Origin: Nomia melanderi
Lineage: Eukaryota; Arthropoda; Insecta; Hymenoptera; Halictidae
Assembly: GCF_051020985.1 (NCBI RefSeq)
Contig: NC_134999.1
Location: 31,157,160-31,221,159, forward strand
Length of the DNA: 64,000 nucleotides
Reading direction: 5' to 3'
The notes beneath the pieces were generated by a model, which had not been told where the DNA came from, made no database searches, and saw only the letters and a list, made by a program, of their open reading frames with translations. A program made the position numbers and the translations under genes. The stretch's first letter is position 1, and every line of letters starts with the position of its first letter. This document shows, one piece after another, positions 1-12,310 of this stretch.

Positions 1-840
1 ATCCCATAAACCAGCCGACAGGTTACGCCTCCTAAGGTCAGGCTAATCTTAAATCTCCCCGAACCGTTTACGCGTCGGATCACCATAAAAATGCAGTTAC
101 GAAGCCACGAGCTCCAAACCTGTGCATCGTAGCCTCGCGGGGAGAAACGAATTTAATCAAATCCTGAACCGTTAATCCCACTAAATCACTTTTCTCCGTG
201 CCTCCCTGTTCGTTATCCGAAAACAGCCAGAACGAAAGAATTTTATATACGTGTCTTTCTAATCAGCGTTTGAAGAAATGCATTTCCGTTTCGCGAACGA
301 ACAGCGGACCCGCAATCAAACTTACATTGTTGCAATCTAGATTCTCCAAACCGAGACAAAATGGAATTTTTCTTAACAACTTCAACAAGTTGAAAGTAAA
401 AGCTTGAGATCCTACACAAATGAAATAATCCTACAACAATGATTTCACTTTAAAGAAAAAGTACAAAACCAGAACAAATCTTATTAACCGATCACGAGTT
501 ACCTCCTGTTTTCACTTGCATAAGGAATAATAACTGGTGATAGCTTCTAAAAAAATCCAGCCAACAAAGTGTTAATTGCCATCGTCAATGCAACAACCAA
601 CGAGTCCTCTCACAGACCAAATTTCAACAACACTAATTCCAACGTTACTCCCGAATCCGCCACAAAGATACACCACAAAATCAATCCAAACTCAAAAGGA
701 CCCTTCTATTCCCATAGAAACCTGGACAATCCCAAAAGCTTCCCTCAAAATTCCACCAAAGCCTGAAACAAAACAATTATCCCCCTCGCGACATCGATGG
801 CCAGCCATTCCCCTCCGCAATAAATTCAAATGCTAGTTTC
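1..840. other. Non-coding left edge, A/C-rich toward the right
   Basis: No gene is visible. From about 400 the + strand is dominated by A and C, and this skew leads up to the GC island that opens near 841. Short open frames here start at GTG or TTG and have no recognisable content. Confidence 0.6.
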
Positions 841-1660
841 CCCGGGGCCGGGGGTAAGGCAAGTACTCTTGTTCGACGAGCACGGCCGATCCGCTCCGGA
901 CTTATGGTTAGGTCGGCTTACAACCGGATCGGATCGATTCCCCATGACACGTATGGCGGTGTCGCCCGTGCATTATAGAGGCCGCTGCTAGAGCCCGGAC
1001 CGGGCTGGCCGACGCGACTCGACTCGACGCGACGCGACGCGAGGCGACGGGACCCGGCGGACAAGGCCCAAGTTTAGAATTCCCGCGGATCGTAATGCCC
1101 GGCGACGAACGGAGAAGGCCCGGCGGAACCGTTACCGAGAAGTCGTTAAGCCCCGTCGTTAAGTCGATTATCCGCAGCCCTTGACGACGAGTATCTCGCA
1201 TCGAGTTTCCTCGCCGTGGGCCTGGCTTCGTTTATCGGCCGGGCCCGACGTGTCATGCCCGACAGCGTTATCCTGGATCCCGCCAGCGGTCCACGCGGAT
1301 CCAGTTTTATCGATCGTATTACGATAAGACGCGTTTTCGTCCCTAAGACCACCTCCGTCTCTCTCTCTTCCTCTCGTTCCGTCCTCCGACCGTTCGTCCC
1401 GTCCCGCGGAGTTAATCCTCGCCGCGGACCCGATCAGATTTATGGGGGACCGGAACCGGGGAATTTGTCGATCGGTAACGTACGACGATCGGAAAAAGTA
1501 CACGATCGGCGTAGGGACCCGGCGCGATGATTCATGACGCTCGCCGGTCCCGGCGGGCTTGTTTAATGCGTCATTAGCCGGCGAATGTAAGGGCAGTTTT
1601 TAATCGGCGTTCCCCGTGCGCAAAGAGGGACCGTGATTGAACAAGGATTTTAATTCTTCG
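841..1660. other. GC-rich island 1
   Basis: CpG-dense DNA that begins with a CCCCGGGG palindrome near 843. It holds an inverted repeat at 992-1006, with 7-bp arms around a single base, and a pentamer tract at 1010-1049. Overlapping frames of 68-111 codons on both strands match no family I know. A promoter or enhancer role is possible but not shown. Confidence 0.6.
1010..1049. repeat. CGACK pentanucleotide microsatellite
   Basis: Eight consecutive pentamers of the form CGACG, CGACT or CGAGG run without interruption inside island 1. It is simple-sequence DNA with no sign of coding use. Confidence 0.85.
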
Positions 1661-3340
1661 GGGTTCGCCGCGATGCGTTTTATAGAGTGAGATATGGCCG
1701 GTGCCGGGATTTTATGCGTGCGTCGCGTACGCGGATAGGCGGGGCATGATTAAAGGGACAACCCGATGGGGATTAATGCGCGAGTTCTTCGAGTTTTTAC
1801 TCTGGTTCCGGCGGGTTTCGTCGGGAATAGATGTTTTAGGTTTTTCTGCTGAACCGAATTCGCTTCGGCTCTGCGAGATGGGAGGTTTGTGGATCTTGAA
1901 TTTCGAGTGTTCGATTTGGCAGTAGCTTGCAATGTGGTTTCTTTCGCGAGGGTTGATGGAACTGTTTTATTGTTCGTAGTTCAGTAAGATGAAATTTCGT
2001 GTTCGTTCTGTGTCTACGTTTATTTTGAAGTATTATAATTAATGATGGAAAATGAATATGTATTTATTTAGTTATATTGTATTTGAAATTTTTGCCATAA
2101 GTCTGAAATCATATTGTAGAGTTAATTTTATGGAATTTTTATGTATGCGAATAATGTGTTAATCAAATTTGAAGTAATTAATGATTCTAATGTTTTATGC
2201 ATTATTATATTTTTTGTTTATTCTATCCGATTTCTGATACAGTCTCGCAGGAAGTGAAAGTGAAGAGAATGGAATTATTATATAAACGGGGTATGCGGGT
2301 TAATTTAATTTACGCCATGCTCGTTAAAGCGAATTCTTCTTTGCTCGTGATTCTTTGGAAATAATGAACATCTACTAGATAGTTACGACAGTTTTATAAA
2401 CCTAACTAATCTATACTGCTTCCTGTAAAGCCCTTGGTTTGAGTGTTTTATGCGCATGTGTTTTCATGGATTTCATATCTCGTAATATGAAGACTGTGTA
2501 TTAAATAATTCACTTCAAGATGTTTGTGCACCGATACATAAAACTAAAGTTTGAGAAACAATGGCTGTAATGTAATCAATTTCGACAACTTTTAATTTAC
2601 GAAGTTGATCAGTCTGTATACTCAAAGACGCGTATGTTACTGTTGAGTTACAAGTCCCGCCATACACGTTACAGAGTATAAAGTAACTGAATTTAAGGCC
2701 CGTTTCGTATATACGCGTGGAGCATAACTTCCATAAACACACGTCGTCCTACTTACCAAAGAGTTTCAATATTTCATGCGCAAACATTTACGTCAGTTTT
2801 TGCGCGAATACTTAACGTTATCCATAAATATTTAAAGTGTGCTCCTACGAAGTCTTACTAAGAAAAGCAATTAATCATTACAAAGTTACTTTGTATTGCA
2901 TTTTACCGTTATCATTATCACATACGCTAATATTTCACGTATTTCGAAAACACAGATTTCTCTTTGCATTTTATCATATATTTCGTCCCACAAAAACTGT
3001 ACACACCTAAATTATATTCTGTACCTTCATAAAATAACCAACATAACAGATCCTATATCAAAAACATTCTCAGAATTCACTACAGTCCCTTTCCCCCCGT
3101 TAACACTTTCGAATTACAAGAAAATAATGACTTTGAAGATGATTAATTCCGAATACAAATTTTCCGTAACGTAAATAACTAGGTAATAGTTACTAAGTAA
3201 ATAACTAGGTAACATAAGAATTTTCATATCAAAGAATTAATAATTGCTTTGTATCTTTACTACAGAAAGGATAAGTAATACATAAAACACTGATGTTTTC
3301 CGTGGCAATCAACGTGTTAATTAACAAACCCTGAATACCC
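1661..3340. other. AT-rich interval with G/T-rich left part
   Basis: The first 400 bases are G/T-rich (right skirt of island 1), then plain AT-rich DNA. A 16-base sequence, GTAAATAACTAGGTAA, occurs exactly at 3171-3186 and again at 3197-3212. No gene or element is supported. Confidence 0.6.
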
Positions 3341-4440
3341 ATCAAAATTCAAATCTTCAAAAGCCCACTTAGAAAAACAAGATCACACTAACAAATCACT
3401 TCTCCCGAACGTTACAAGAATCACGACGCAAAACATTCTACATGCATCTTCGATCATTCTACCCAGTCCCCTGCCAAATTCCTCATAAACGCGTAACAAT
3501 CCAGACACGAATCCTCCCAATCAAAGCTCCTTCGGCCAAACACTCTATTATTAGAGAACACAGTGCCGCGAACCGTCCAAGTAGCGCAAGCTGCAGCTAC
3601 CAGCGTATCCGGCTGCGAGGAACAACGGTGCCAAGGGGGACGGTTCGGATTCTCCGGGAATCGTAAAGCATCGGTGCGCGTCGCGTAATAAATGCTGTAA
3701 CTAACATATATATGTCCCATCGTAAATTCGCAGGAGGCGCTAGGGTAAAAAGGAATAGCGGATGACGCCGGCGGTACGAGCTGACGCGGCCTCGCCACCT
3801 GTCTCCTCGCGGTGCCACTCGACCGGTAATTGCCGAAGAGAGAGGGCCCCGTCGTAATCGTCGCCGCTCTGTCGTCGTTGTCCACCGTCGCCGGCGACAA
3901 GGGTTGGAGGCTCTTTCGAGGAAGCTAGCGCGACGCGGCCCGGCTCGAGTGGCGTGGAGTGTCATCAGCGGTTTGCGACGGGCGACGACAACGGTCGACA
4001 GTTTTCGCAAGAACCTGAAGGCCGGCGACAGTTCCGCGATGTTTGCCATCACGGACCTCTAGTGGGAGAGGGGGGCGCGGGACGCCTCGTTCCCGCGAGA
4101 CATCCTGCCGTTAATAGCGAGGAGGAACCAGCGCGGCCCTCCGTCCCCGCCGGTTGAGCGATGTCGAGCGTGGCCACTCGTGAAAATGATAAAGACGCGC
4201 GCGACCAGTTTCCAGGAACAATAAAGTCGGAAGAGACTCGCGGTTTAGGTGCCCCCTCCACCGTAAAGCGCCGCGGAAAAATGAACGGAGAGGCCTTAAC
4301 GTCTTTATACGACCCGACACACGACGCGCACCGGGCATTTCGACCGCACTTCGAGCTGACTCGGCGATTCGAGGCGAGCGCCGAGCGGCTAATGAGCGAT
4401 GAAGTTGTTTTATGGATTCGCTGATGTACGGCGCTGCTCC
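3341..4440. other. GC-rich island 2 with A/C-rich left flank
   Basis: The left flank is C-rich and G-poor (3481-3540: G 7, C 22, A 21, T 10). The island proper runs from about 3560 to 4440. Overlapping frames of 148 and 151 codons on the minus strand share the same DNA in different phases and look like low-stop-density artefacts. No splice-bounded exon was recognised. Confidence 0.6.
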
Positions 4441-5816
4441 GAGTTTCGCGCGGTATGATTTAGCGGAGCGTTCCGCGGTGATCTCGATCTGGTGTGTATG
4501 GAGAGTGGTTTTTGTACGGCGGGACGTATGAGGGATTGAGCCTTTTTTGCTGTGCTTTGTGATCGTCCGGGTTGATGGGCTTTATGTTGGAGTTTTCGGG
4601 AGGATTGTGGGAATGTGGCTTGGAGTTGCGGATGGATTTAGGGACTTGATTCCGTGGAACTGAGAGGAATACGAGAATGAGGAGTAGATAATAGAGTATC
4701 TTATGTTGTGAGATTCGACTTGGAGTAAATAGAATGTAAATTGTAGAGTGTTTGAGAGATGGAATTTCAAATGAAACATATGTTTAGAATTTAGATTTAT
4801 ACGAAATGGAATTAGAATGATCTTTAAGTTATTCTAAAAAGTCTGTCTATTTGAAATGAAATAGCTCCATGGAATTCGATTGGATGTTCAATATTACACA
4901 GTATTTCCAGTTCGCCTATGAACATACCAGGAACACGTAATATCCGCCGTTCAATCGTCACGTTTCTTATGAAAGCCGAGTAGAAGATTTCCTGAACGAA
5001 TCTCGAGAACACGGAGGATGTTCGTTATTGGAACAAAAGGGGGCAATTAATTAAAGCATCAAGGGAGCAAGGAAGCAGTCTTTGATCATCGCAGTGAGAA
5101 ACGTATCTTAACATTTGAATTTTCGTCGCAGTGGGACGCAGGCTGGTCTCAAATGAGCGCTCGTTCTTCAAATACGTACCTGAAGAACTCCCGCTGGTAA
5201 CATCTGCGGACTACGAAGATCCAGCGTGTTCCGCTGGAACGAAAAAGTCCGTGCGCGCATCTCCCCGCGGTACAAAGAATTATGAACACGCGGTTACAAA
5301 TAGATAGTTGAACCGTGCCCGCAAGATTTTCCTCGTAATGCCGCTGCGAATGAACAAAAGCTTCCTCTCGGGACTGCATGTTGTTCCCATTGCGTTCGAA
5401 GGTTGTAAAGTATACACGCTTAGGCGGATAGGCGTTGTTCGAGTTGCGATCGTCTCTTAATTTCGTTTAAATATTTTACTGAAAGGTTTTACGTTTACTG
5501 CGTTATTAAAATGACCGTTAAAGCGAAGAGTTGCTGATAGTTCCGTTTTATAAAGTACACCCGGGAACCTACGGTAAGAGGAACGCGCAAGCATGTTTTT
5601 CTAGGTTCCTCATTAATAATGGTATTTATTATTTACAATTGTTACAATTATTCTGAGGAAACTGTTGGTATTCGAGGAAAACTTAATTTCTGGTGAAACT
5701 ATAATAGATATGAAAAACGAGTTCTGCTTGAAAATGTAGCACACCGAAATTCAGTTTTCTGCATCTAAAAGAAATCAATAAAAAGCTAAATGTTGTACTT
5801 CACGGTACTCGATTAT
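4441..5816. other. G/T-rich skirt passing into AT-rich DNA
   Basis: Bases 4501-4620 contain G 47, C 13, T 44, A 16, one of the clearest right-hand skews in the window. The rest is AT-rich with a moderately GC-rich patch near 5100-5420. No gene is supported. Confidence 0.6.
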
Positions 5817-5957
5817 AAGTACTATAAAATCTATACAGACTTTATAAACTTTACAAACTTTACAAACTTTACGAACTATACGAACTATACAAACTATAAA
5901 AATTGTACAAACCATACAGACTATACAGACTATACAAACTACACAAACTACCCAAAT
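5817..5957. repeat. 9-bp minisatellite, ACTATACAA-type
   Basis: About 14 units of 9 bases. The unit drifts from AAACTTTAC through GAACTATAC and AGACTATAC to AAACTACAC. Because the period is divisible by three, frames stay open on both strands: the + strand reads as Asn-Tyr-Thr-like triplets and the minus strand as a Val/Cys/Ile-rich peptide. Neither is likely to be a protein. Confidence 0.85.
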
Positions 5958-6720
5958 TACAAAAACCTCAGAAAACAATAATTCCCCCATCATCAAGTAA
6001 AACGAACAATACCCCAACTCGCCAAACCCAATACCAAATCTCCCGCCAAGCTCCGTCGCAACGAAACAAAAAGCTGCTCAACGGAAACGAATCGAGCACG
6101 ACTTCCCGGGTGTTCCCTGTCATTCGAAGCCTATCGTCGAGAAAGTAATCCGTTTCTACATTTAATACGCGGTCCGCGGCGATAGGATCTCCGGAACGCT
6201 CGCTTTCGTCCGGCTGCACGCGCGGGAGTAGGAGCTTCCTGCCGTAGGAGGCACGCACGGGGAACAATTACCCGGCGCGGTGTTTCGCAGGGGGAGAGCC
6301 GATGCCGGTAAATCGACGGCCGGTGCGCCGGCGAGTTAGCGAGTTTCGAGCGATTAGCCGGCTCGCGCTCTGCCTCCGCGGAGGCAGCGTGTAACCGATG
6401 AAACCTTTCTGCGAAAGCGTAGCCGCGGGTACACGGATATATCGGTATCGAGGACCCCCCGCGCAACCTCGACGAGCCAACGGTATGTCGACACGGCATT
6501 GTATGGCCTGATCCCCCTGGAATCGGCATGTAATTAGCTAGCCTGGTTGACTACCAGCTGGACGACGAGTGGCGCACGCTAATGTGCCTCTAATGTCGCC
6601 GGTCCTCCTCCATCTCTCCTCGTACCCCTAGCAATGGCCGACCGCTCGGTGGTCGGGCCTTTAAACCTCGCGTACTAGCCTTTGTTCGGTCCGTGGAATC
6701 TGTCTTCGGAGCTACTGGGT
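5958..6720. other. GC-rich island 3
   Basis: It is preceded by strongly A/C-biased DNA (6001-6060: G 6, C 26, A 21, T 7). The island, from about 6100, contains an 18-bp perfect palindrome at 6370-6387 and several overlapping frames on the minus strand without recognisable domains. Confidence 0.6.
6370..6387. other. 18-bp perfect palindrome
   Basis: CTGCCTCCGCGGAGGCAG equals its own reverse complement. It could extrude as a cruciform or bind a symmetric dimeric factor; no factor was identified. Confidence 0.9.
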
Positions 6721-6858
6721 AATTTTCGTGAAATGAATGTGTGAGAGACGATTGGTTTGTTTGCGAGTACAGTATTGATTGTGGGCGTTGTATAAAATTA
6801 GGGATAGTTTAAGGGACGTCGTATGTTATTGGTGATATAGGTTTTTTCTTTGAAACTT
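6721..6858. other. G/T-rich skirt of island 3
   Basis: Bases 6721-6780 show G 17, C 4, T 23, A 16. No coding signal is visible, and the stretch ends at the target site of the adjacent MITE. Confidence 0.55.
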
Positions 6859-7104
6859 TTAACCCCTTGTCTTATAATATCGTGTTAGAGGCGAAGATTT
6901 CTAATATGGTTTAACAAGTATAAATGTCATTGAGTTGTCTTAAGTTTGAATGAAACATTATTATTCTTGTTAGCAATTTGTGTGGTTTATACTAAATCTA
7001 GACGTAGAAAGAGCATGGAATGTTTTCTTTTACTAGTGCATTATTAACGATAAATAGTTTTAAGGAATGTATCTAAGAAATTAAATCGTAAGGCAAAGGG
7101 TTAA
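6859..7104. mobile_element. piggyBac-type MITE (non-autonomous)
   Basis: TTAA occurs at both ends (6859-6862 and 7101-7104), as expected for a piggyBac target-site duplication. The enclosed 238 bp has inverted termini: the left reads CCCCTTGTCTTATAAT and the right, reverse-complemented, reads CCCTTTGCCTTACGAT. They match at 12 of 16 positions and all four differences are transitions. CCC-initial termini next to TTAA are typical of the superfamily. The interior is AT-rich with no transposase, so it would have been mobilised in trans. The divergence of the ends indicates an old copy. Confidence 0.7.
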
Positions 7105-8470
7105 TATGTTGATTGGAAATTTGGCACTTATTAAATAACTCGTACGATCAAAGCAATTTTTCATAGTGATTGGTTTCTGCACCTTCTTACCTGCCTATCT
7201 AAGGAAACTTGCTTTGTTACATATCTTACCGAGAAAACTGATTTTTAAGTTTACAGAAGAAATTGTGTCACAGAGATTCGAGTGACGTGATAGGTAGATA
7301 GTTAATGTGAAATTTTGGAGCACTGAAATGTTTTTGATAGTTTGAAATATAGAGTAGAATATTTTTAGATCTTAAATGTATGCTTGGAATATTTTTCAAT
7401 GGTAAAAATAAATTAAGAATATTGTTCGATGCTTGTCGAATATTATTCAAATTATTGTTCTCACGACAAAAGAATCGTATTGAACGTCATCGATTTATTT
7501 TTAATGGCCTGTACTTCTGATCTGGAGTTGAATTAAAATTTTAGCGTACGATAGGTATACGGAATCCTAATGTGAAATCCAATACGAAGGTAATAGAGCA
7601 ATTCGTTCAGTAATCTTGAATAAGCATTTGTTCGAAATATTTTAATTGAGATCGCAAATTGTATCGCAATCTATTGTGTATTCTTTTTGTGCTCGTTCGC
7701 GAGCTTCATTGCCTGCACCGCCGCCGTAGAGCCAAGGCTAGAGTTACGAGCATCGCTCGCGGATTTTTGCTGGGAACGTTTGCTACGCTCGCCGCGTTTC
7801 ACCTTTACGTTTTACTGTTGCCTTGGAATTCTTTTCTTGGGAAGGTAGCCACTACGTATTTTGTTAGGAATTTTATATCTAGGGAATTATCTTTGCTCGC
7901 AGATTTTTATGACGAGGAATTTTCATTCGCCTCGGAGACGCAGTGTTATTCACTGTGTCAGAAGTTCAACCGAGTTGATTATTCCAGTTTCTCGGAAATA
8001 CGATCAATAAACGTCTTGACGCGAACTATCCTTGGAATAAATCCAAGCTGACGGTGAATTGACATGAACCTCAGTCGCAATATCCATACAATACGCATTA
8101 AAACTGTAAAAAATACAATCACGATTATCACTAAAAGTTGGTCACTAAAAATCACTCGCTAAATGTTAGTACCACTTTTAATCGACCTCAAAACTGAATA
8201 CAAAATTCATACAAAAATCCAGTCGAAATCCCTTCGTTTAGAAAACTATCGTTCACCAAGATCACAATTTATTTCTCCCTAAAGTACAACGTTCAAATTC
8301 GAAAATCCCCTATCAAGAATCCGATTATTAATACGAACCCCACGAGCCCTCTCTTTTCGTTACAGAAAGTAAATAATCTCGCAGTGACAAATAGAATTCC
8401 ACTGAAACATGAAAAACTATTAAAGAAGAAAACGGAGGGGGAGGGAGGTGCGTTTCGTATGCGACCGATT
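7105..8470. other. AT-rich interval with one unsupported open frame
   Basis: Mostly AT-rich. A 130-codon + strand frame at 7659-8051 has two hydrophobic stretches, but it begins at TTG rather than ATG and resembles no protein I know. From about 8060 the DNA becomes A/C-rich toward the next island. Confidence 0.55.
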
Positions 8471-9060
8471 CACAGAAAAATTGATAGTGGACATTAAATA
8501 GTAGACCGTTATTTAAATACCCCGCCGCAGCTCTATGCTCGCGAGACCACTTTAGTCTCGGAGCCGTCGAGCGATCATTTTTCATCGGGGGATTAAACGG
8601 CGACTCCGGAGGACGATCTTACGACATACCCGCTAAAGGAGCAGGCTACGTCGTCCGGGAGATTATCCCGCCTAGTTGACCGCGTCGCGGGTCTCTATAA
8701 TGCTGTTAGAAGAAGTTAACAACCGGATGACCCGCAGAGACGATGACGAACGTGACGAGCAAAATAATCGTCCGCATCGATAAACCGAGCAATCCAGGGG
8801 TGGAGTGCACCGAAGACCTCTGGCAAGGTTACCTCTCATCAAGGACGCATTAGGGAAAGCTTCGATGGGCGTCCCGCAGGGAAAGGGTGAGAACGCGCGG
8901 CTACCGGCCGGGAAGAGTAACATCGATCAAGAACGTTGATCGCTGCTAGGACCAGTCTTGGAATACGAGCATGAATAATTGGCAAAAAGTCGGGGGCAAT
9001 TTATTTTGTATCAGTTTCATGAAAGACTCCGGGCTACTTAATAGGGGCGAATCAAGTTGA
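8471..9060. other. GC-rich island 4
   Basis: Moderately GC-rich, CpG-containing DNA strongest from 8500 to 8930. A minus-strand frame of 83 codons (8672-8923) has no recognisable domain. G/T-rich DNA follows on the right. Confidence 0.55.
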
Positions 9061-9102
9061 GTATGCGGAGCGATGGTGAAGTCTATAGCGATGGGTATCA
9101 AT

Positions 9103-9617
9103 GGGTACTGTCAGATTTTATTTTATTCGTTTTGATCGACTTTGAAATTTGAAAATTAACATGGTTTTCATGGAATATCGGTGGAGCTCAAGGGGTGAAG
9201 ATTTTAAAGTCAGAGTGATCTCTTGCTTTGAGAATTTTAGGAAGGATGATTCTGTGCAGGTTGGGAAGTCTCTTGGGTACTGTCAGCTTTTATTTTATTT
9301 GTTTAGATTGACGTGTGAAATTTGAAGATTGATATGGCTTTCATGGAATATTGTTGGAGTTTAAGAGACGAAGACTTTAAAGTGAGGGTGATTTCTTGTT
9401 TTGAGGATCTTAGGAAGAACGATTTTGTGGGGGTCGAGAAGTCTCTTGGGCACTGTCAGCTTTTATTTTATTTGTTTAGATTGACGTGTGAAATTTAAAA
9501 ATTGATATGGTTCTCATGGAACATTGTTGGAGTTTAAGAGACGAAGACTTTAAAGTGAGGGTGATTTCTTGTTTTGAGAATTTTAGGAAGAACGATTTTG
9601 TGGGGATCGAGAAGTTT
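9103..9617. repeat. 172-173 bp tandem repeat, three copies
   Basis: Copies begin at 9103, 9275 and 9448, each opening with GGG(T/C)ACTGTCAG. Copies 2 and 3 differ at only about ten positions, nearly all transitions; copy 1 is clearly more diverged. The array is G/T-rich and lies in the right-hand skirt of island 4. No open frame runs through it, and no similarity to a known satellite was recognised. Confidence 0.9.
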
Positions 9618-10770
9618 GTTTTTGCAAATGATGATACTATAGATTGGAAGATTGAAGTTAGTTTTTTGTAGAAATAATTAGGACTTCATGTTGGGTTCTT
9701 TTATTGCAGTAGAATAAGTAAACGTTTAATATGTGTCTGAAGTACTCGTTTATAAATACACTGACTAAGAATCTTGTTATTTACTTTTTGGATGATACGA
9801 CAAAAAGTCCTTTCAATGGAGCCCGGTTGATATCCTGTTTTCAAAGAAAATGTCGAATTATATTACCTTTTTCTTATTCCCGCTTCAATAAATCATTCAC
9901 GATAACCAGTCTGTATTATTTCTGCGTGGCGCCTGATGATGCACTATAATGCTCTTATGACGGCAGCAAAGTGTTAATCAGATAACAGGAACCTTCACCA
10001 TAATAATGCTCCTGTCTTTCCGACTTGTTCAACGCTTCTTAGCTAAACACTGCATCACGCGAGTCTAAAAGTCCTTCTACTCTTCGCATATAACATCCTG
10101 TAATTGTTTCCAATTTTTCATAAAATAAAGAAGACTTGATAGGAAGAAGACTCTACGACGTGGAAACATTAAAGAAATACGACGTCTAGACTGCAAAAAA
10201 ATCGAAAAATCTGTTTGGCAGCGGAAACAACAATGGAGCCGGTATATTTACTCGGAAGAAGCTTATATTGAAGAAGCTTAAGGTATTTCCACCATAAATT
10301 TCAAAGATTATTGTTTCAAGCCAGTGTTTGGAGTTTTTTATTGGACCATGTATTTATATATAACTGCACGCTGTTGGATATAATTTGTTCTATGAAACTC
10401 TGCGTAATCCTTTGATAACCTTGTCTGAAACGACTGCATTCGGCCTGATAAAAATAATTCAACAAATACACTACCTGTGCATTTAATAATAATATTCCTA
10501 ACTCATCAAAATTTTGTATGAAAATTTATTAAAATACGATACACTAGTACTTTCTCAAAAGTTTGAAATTTTCCGTATATACATACATTTTTACTTTATA
10601 ATCTAATAACTATACTGTGAAATTTTATGCATTTGTAATACGAACAAATTTATGAAATGTCCAAAGTGTAATACCCTATAATTTTTCAATTACAAATTTT
10701 TAAGAAAAACCATCTTCCATTTCAATTCCACTTTCCTAATCATACTCTTAAAACTTTGGAATTTCGTAAA
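9618..10770. other. AT-rich interval
   Basis: Plain AT-rich DNA. The last hundred bases are C-rich and G-poor ahead of the next GC-rich block. I see no gene, repeat array or transposon ends. Confidence 0.55.
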
Positions 10771-12310
10771 GATCCGCCGCTAATCACTACATTCGCGAAC
10801 TATTGTACCTGCGACAATGTCTAATCCACATTCCAGAAATCTCCCGCGTCGCGTTAAACATTACCAGACACCTGTCCATCGCGTGGCGATCATATCGGCG
10901 CTGAAATGGCATCCTCCAGACAATTCCGCGTGCAACAAACGCGATCCGTGAAAGGCGCGAAATGTCCGGGCAAAACGTTATTGAATTAATGCCACGGCAA
11001 CGCGGAAGAGATTGCACCCGAGGTATTTCAATGAATTTTAATACGGCCGAGCAAATCGCTGGGCCGCGGGGCGGTGTCTAAAACGATGGATCACAGTTTG
11101 CCACGCTTTCACCGGCGCTTTCTACAATGTTGCAGGCTCGTCCGGCCTGTAACAGGAGACGCGACTGTTAAGTGATCGACAATCGACAGGTATCGCTCGG
11201 AACAATCTTCAGGAAGTGCACCTGCTGAATCAAGGTCACGGCCGGCGGTCCGAGCGGATTCAGTTCCGCCCTTTCTCTTTGAAGAGGGATAGAGCCGAGT
11301 TTCTCTAAGCCGCGACTCAATGCATGATAAGATGCAATCTCGGGACCATTTGTTGCAATCGGCTTTATCCTCCGCCGTTTCTTTATTTCTCGAACTGCAC
11401 CGTAATCGGCGGAGATTGCGTCAACGATACCGCACCGCTTTTAACGATTTTGTACAGCTTAATCGAGTTCCAGTTTCGCTGAAATGTTAATTGTGGACGA
11501 AGACAATTTACAGCTGAGTCCGATTACTTCAAATTAATCTAGATGAATTTAAGTTCTCGCGAATACCTTAGAAGTCTTATCATAGATTTATCGAGGGAAT
11601 AGACATAATTAATGCTGTATCTGTAGGAAGTGGTGAATCTTGTTTAGGTAATCATTAAAAGAACCAGTTCAGAAATAAAAGATTTAGCTGGTCAGAGGGT
11701 TTATACCGTTACGATAATACTAAATCGGGAGACACGGATTAAAAAGTTTCGTTAAGTAGCTCCAGTGTTATATGACCCCAAGATTTTCATCCAGCTGCGA
11801 CCACGGCGAACCTTAAGGACAGAACCTAAGAATCCACGCTGTCAGGAAGCGAAGGAGGTGTTCTCCGGTAATGAGTAAACGATGCGGTGGTGCGGAGGAA
11901 CGATTATCGACAGAAATGTCAGCTTTTTTCGCGGCTTTGTTGCGGTGGCAAACAAAGAGCCGCGGGTTTCATGGTTCGCCAGGCTCGTACCTCTTAGTGG
12001 CAAACGCGTAAAAACCTGGCCGTTACGTAAACACCATAAAAGAAGAAGCGGCGTTAATAGGAAAGCCTCTACTACAGTTAGAGGAATGTTCCTCTGATCG
12101 AATGGGATTAATCCAGGATGCTGTTGCGTCAAAATGGACGCCGGTTCAGTGCTGAATAGGGTCTAATTGCTTCTATTCTAAGGGGATGACCTTCCTTTTA
12201 CCCCGTGGCTACCGCCATTTTGTGTGAAGCGCGCCTGGTTTCGCACGAGACCCGTAGCAGCTATTAATAGCCAATCAAGCGTCTGATTGATAGGGCAATT
12301 ACCGTACAAA
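10771..12310. other. Two adjacent GC-rich blocks (island 5)
   Basis: GC-rich segments lie near 10770-11450 and 11760-12310, with an AT-rich gap near 11520-11760. Frames of 71 codons (+, 11882-12097) and 96 codons (-, 11842-12132) overlap on opposite strands and match no recognised family. TATTAATAGCC-like AT motifs interrupt the second block. Confidence 0.5.

Noticed and set aside
7659..8051. 130-codon frame with two hydrophobic segments
   Set aside because: It has no ATG start and no similarity I can name; the hydrophobic runs follow from T-rich DNA.
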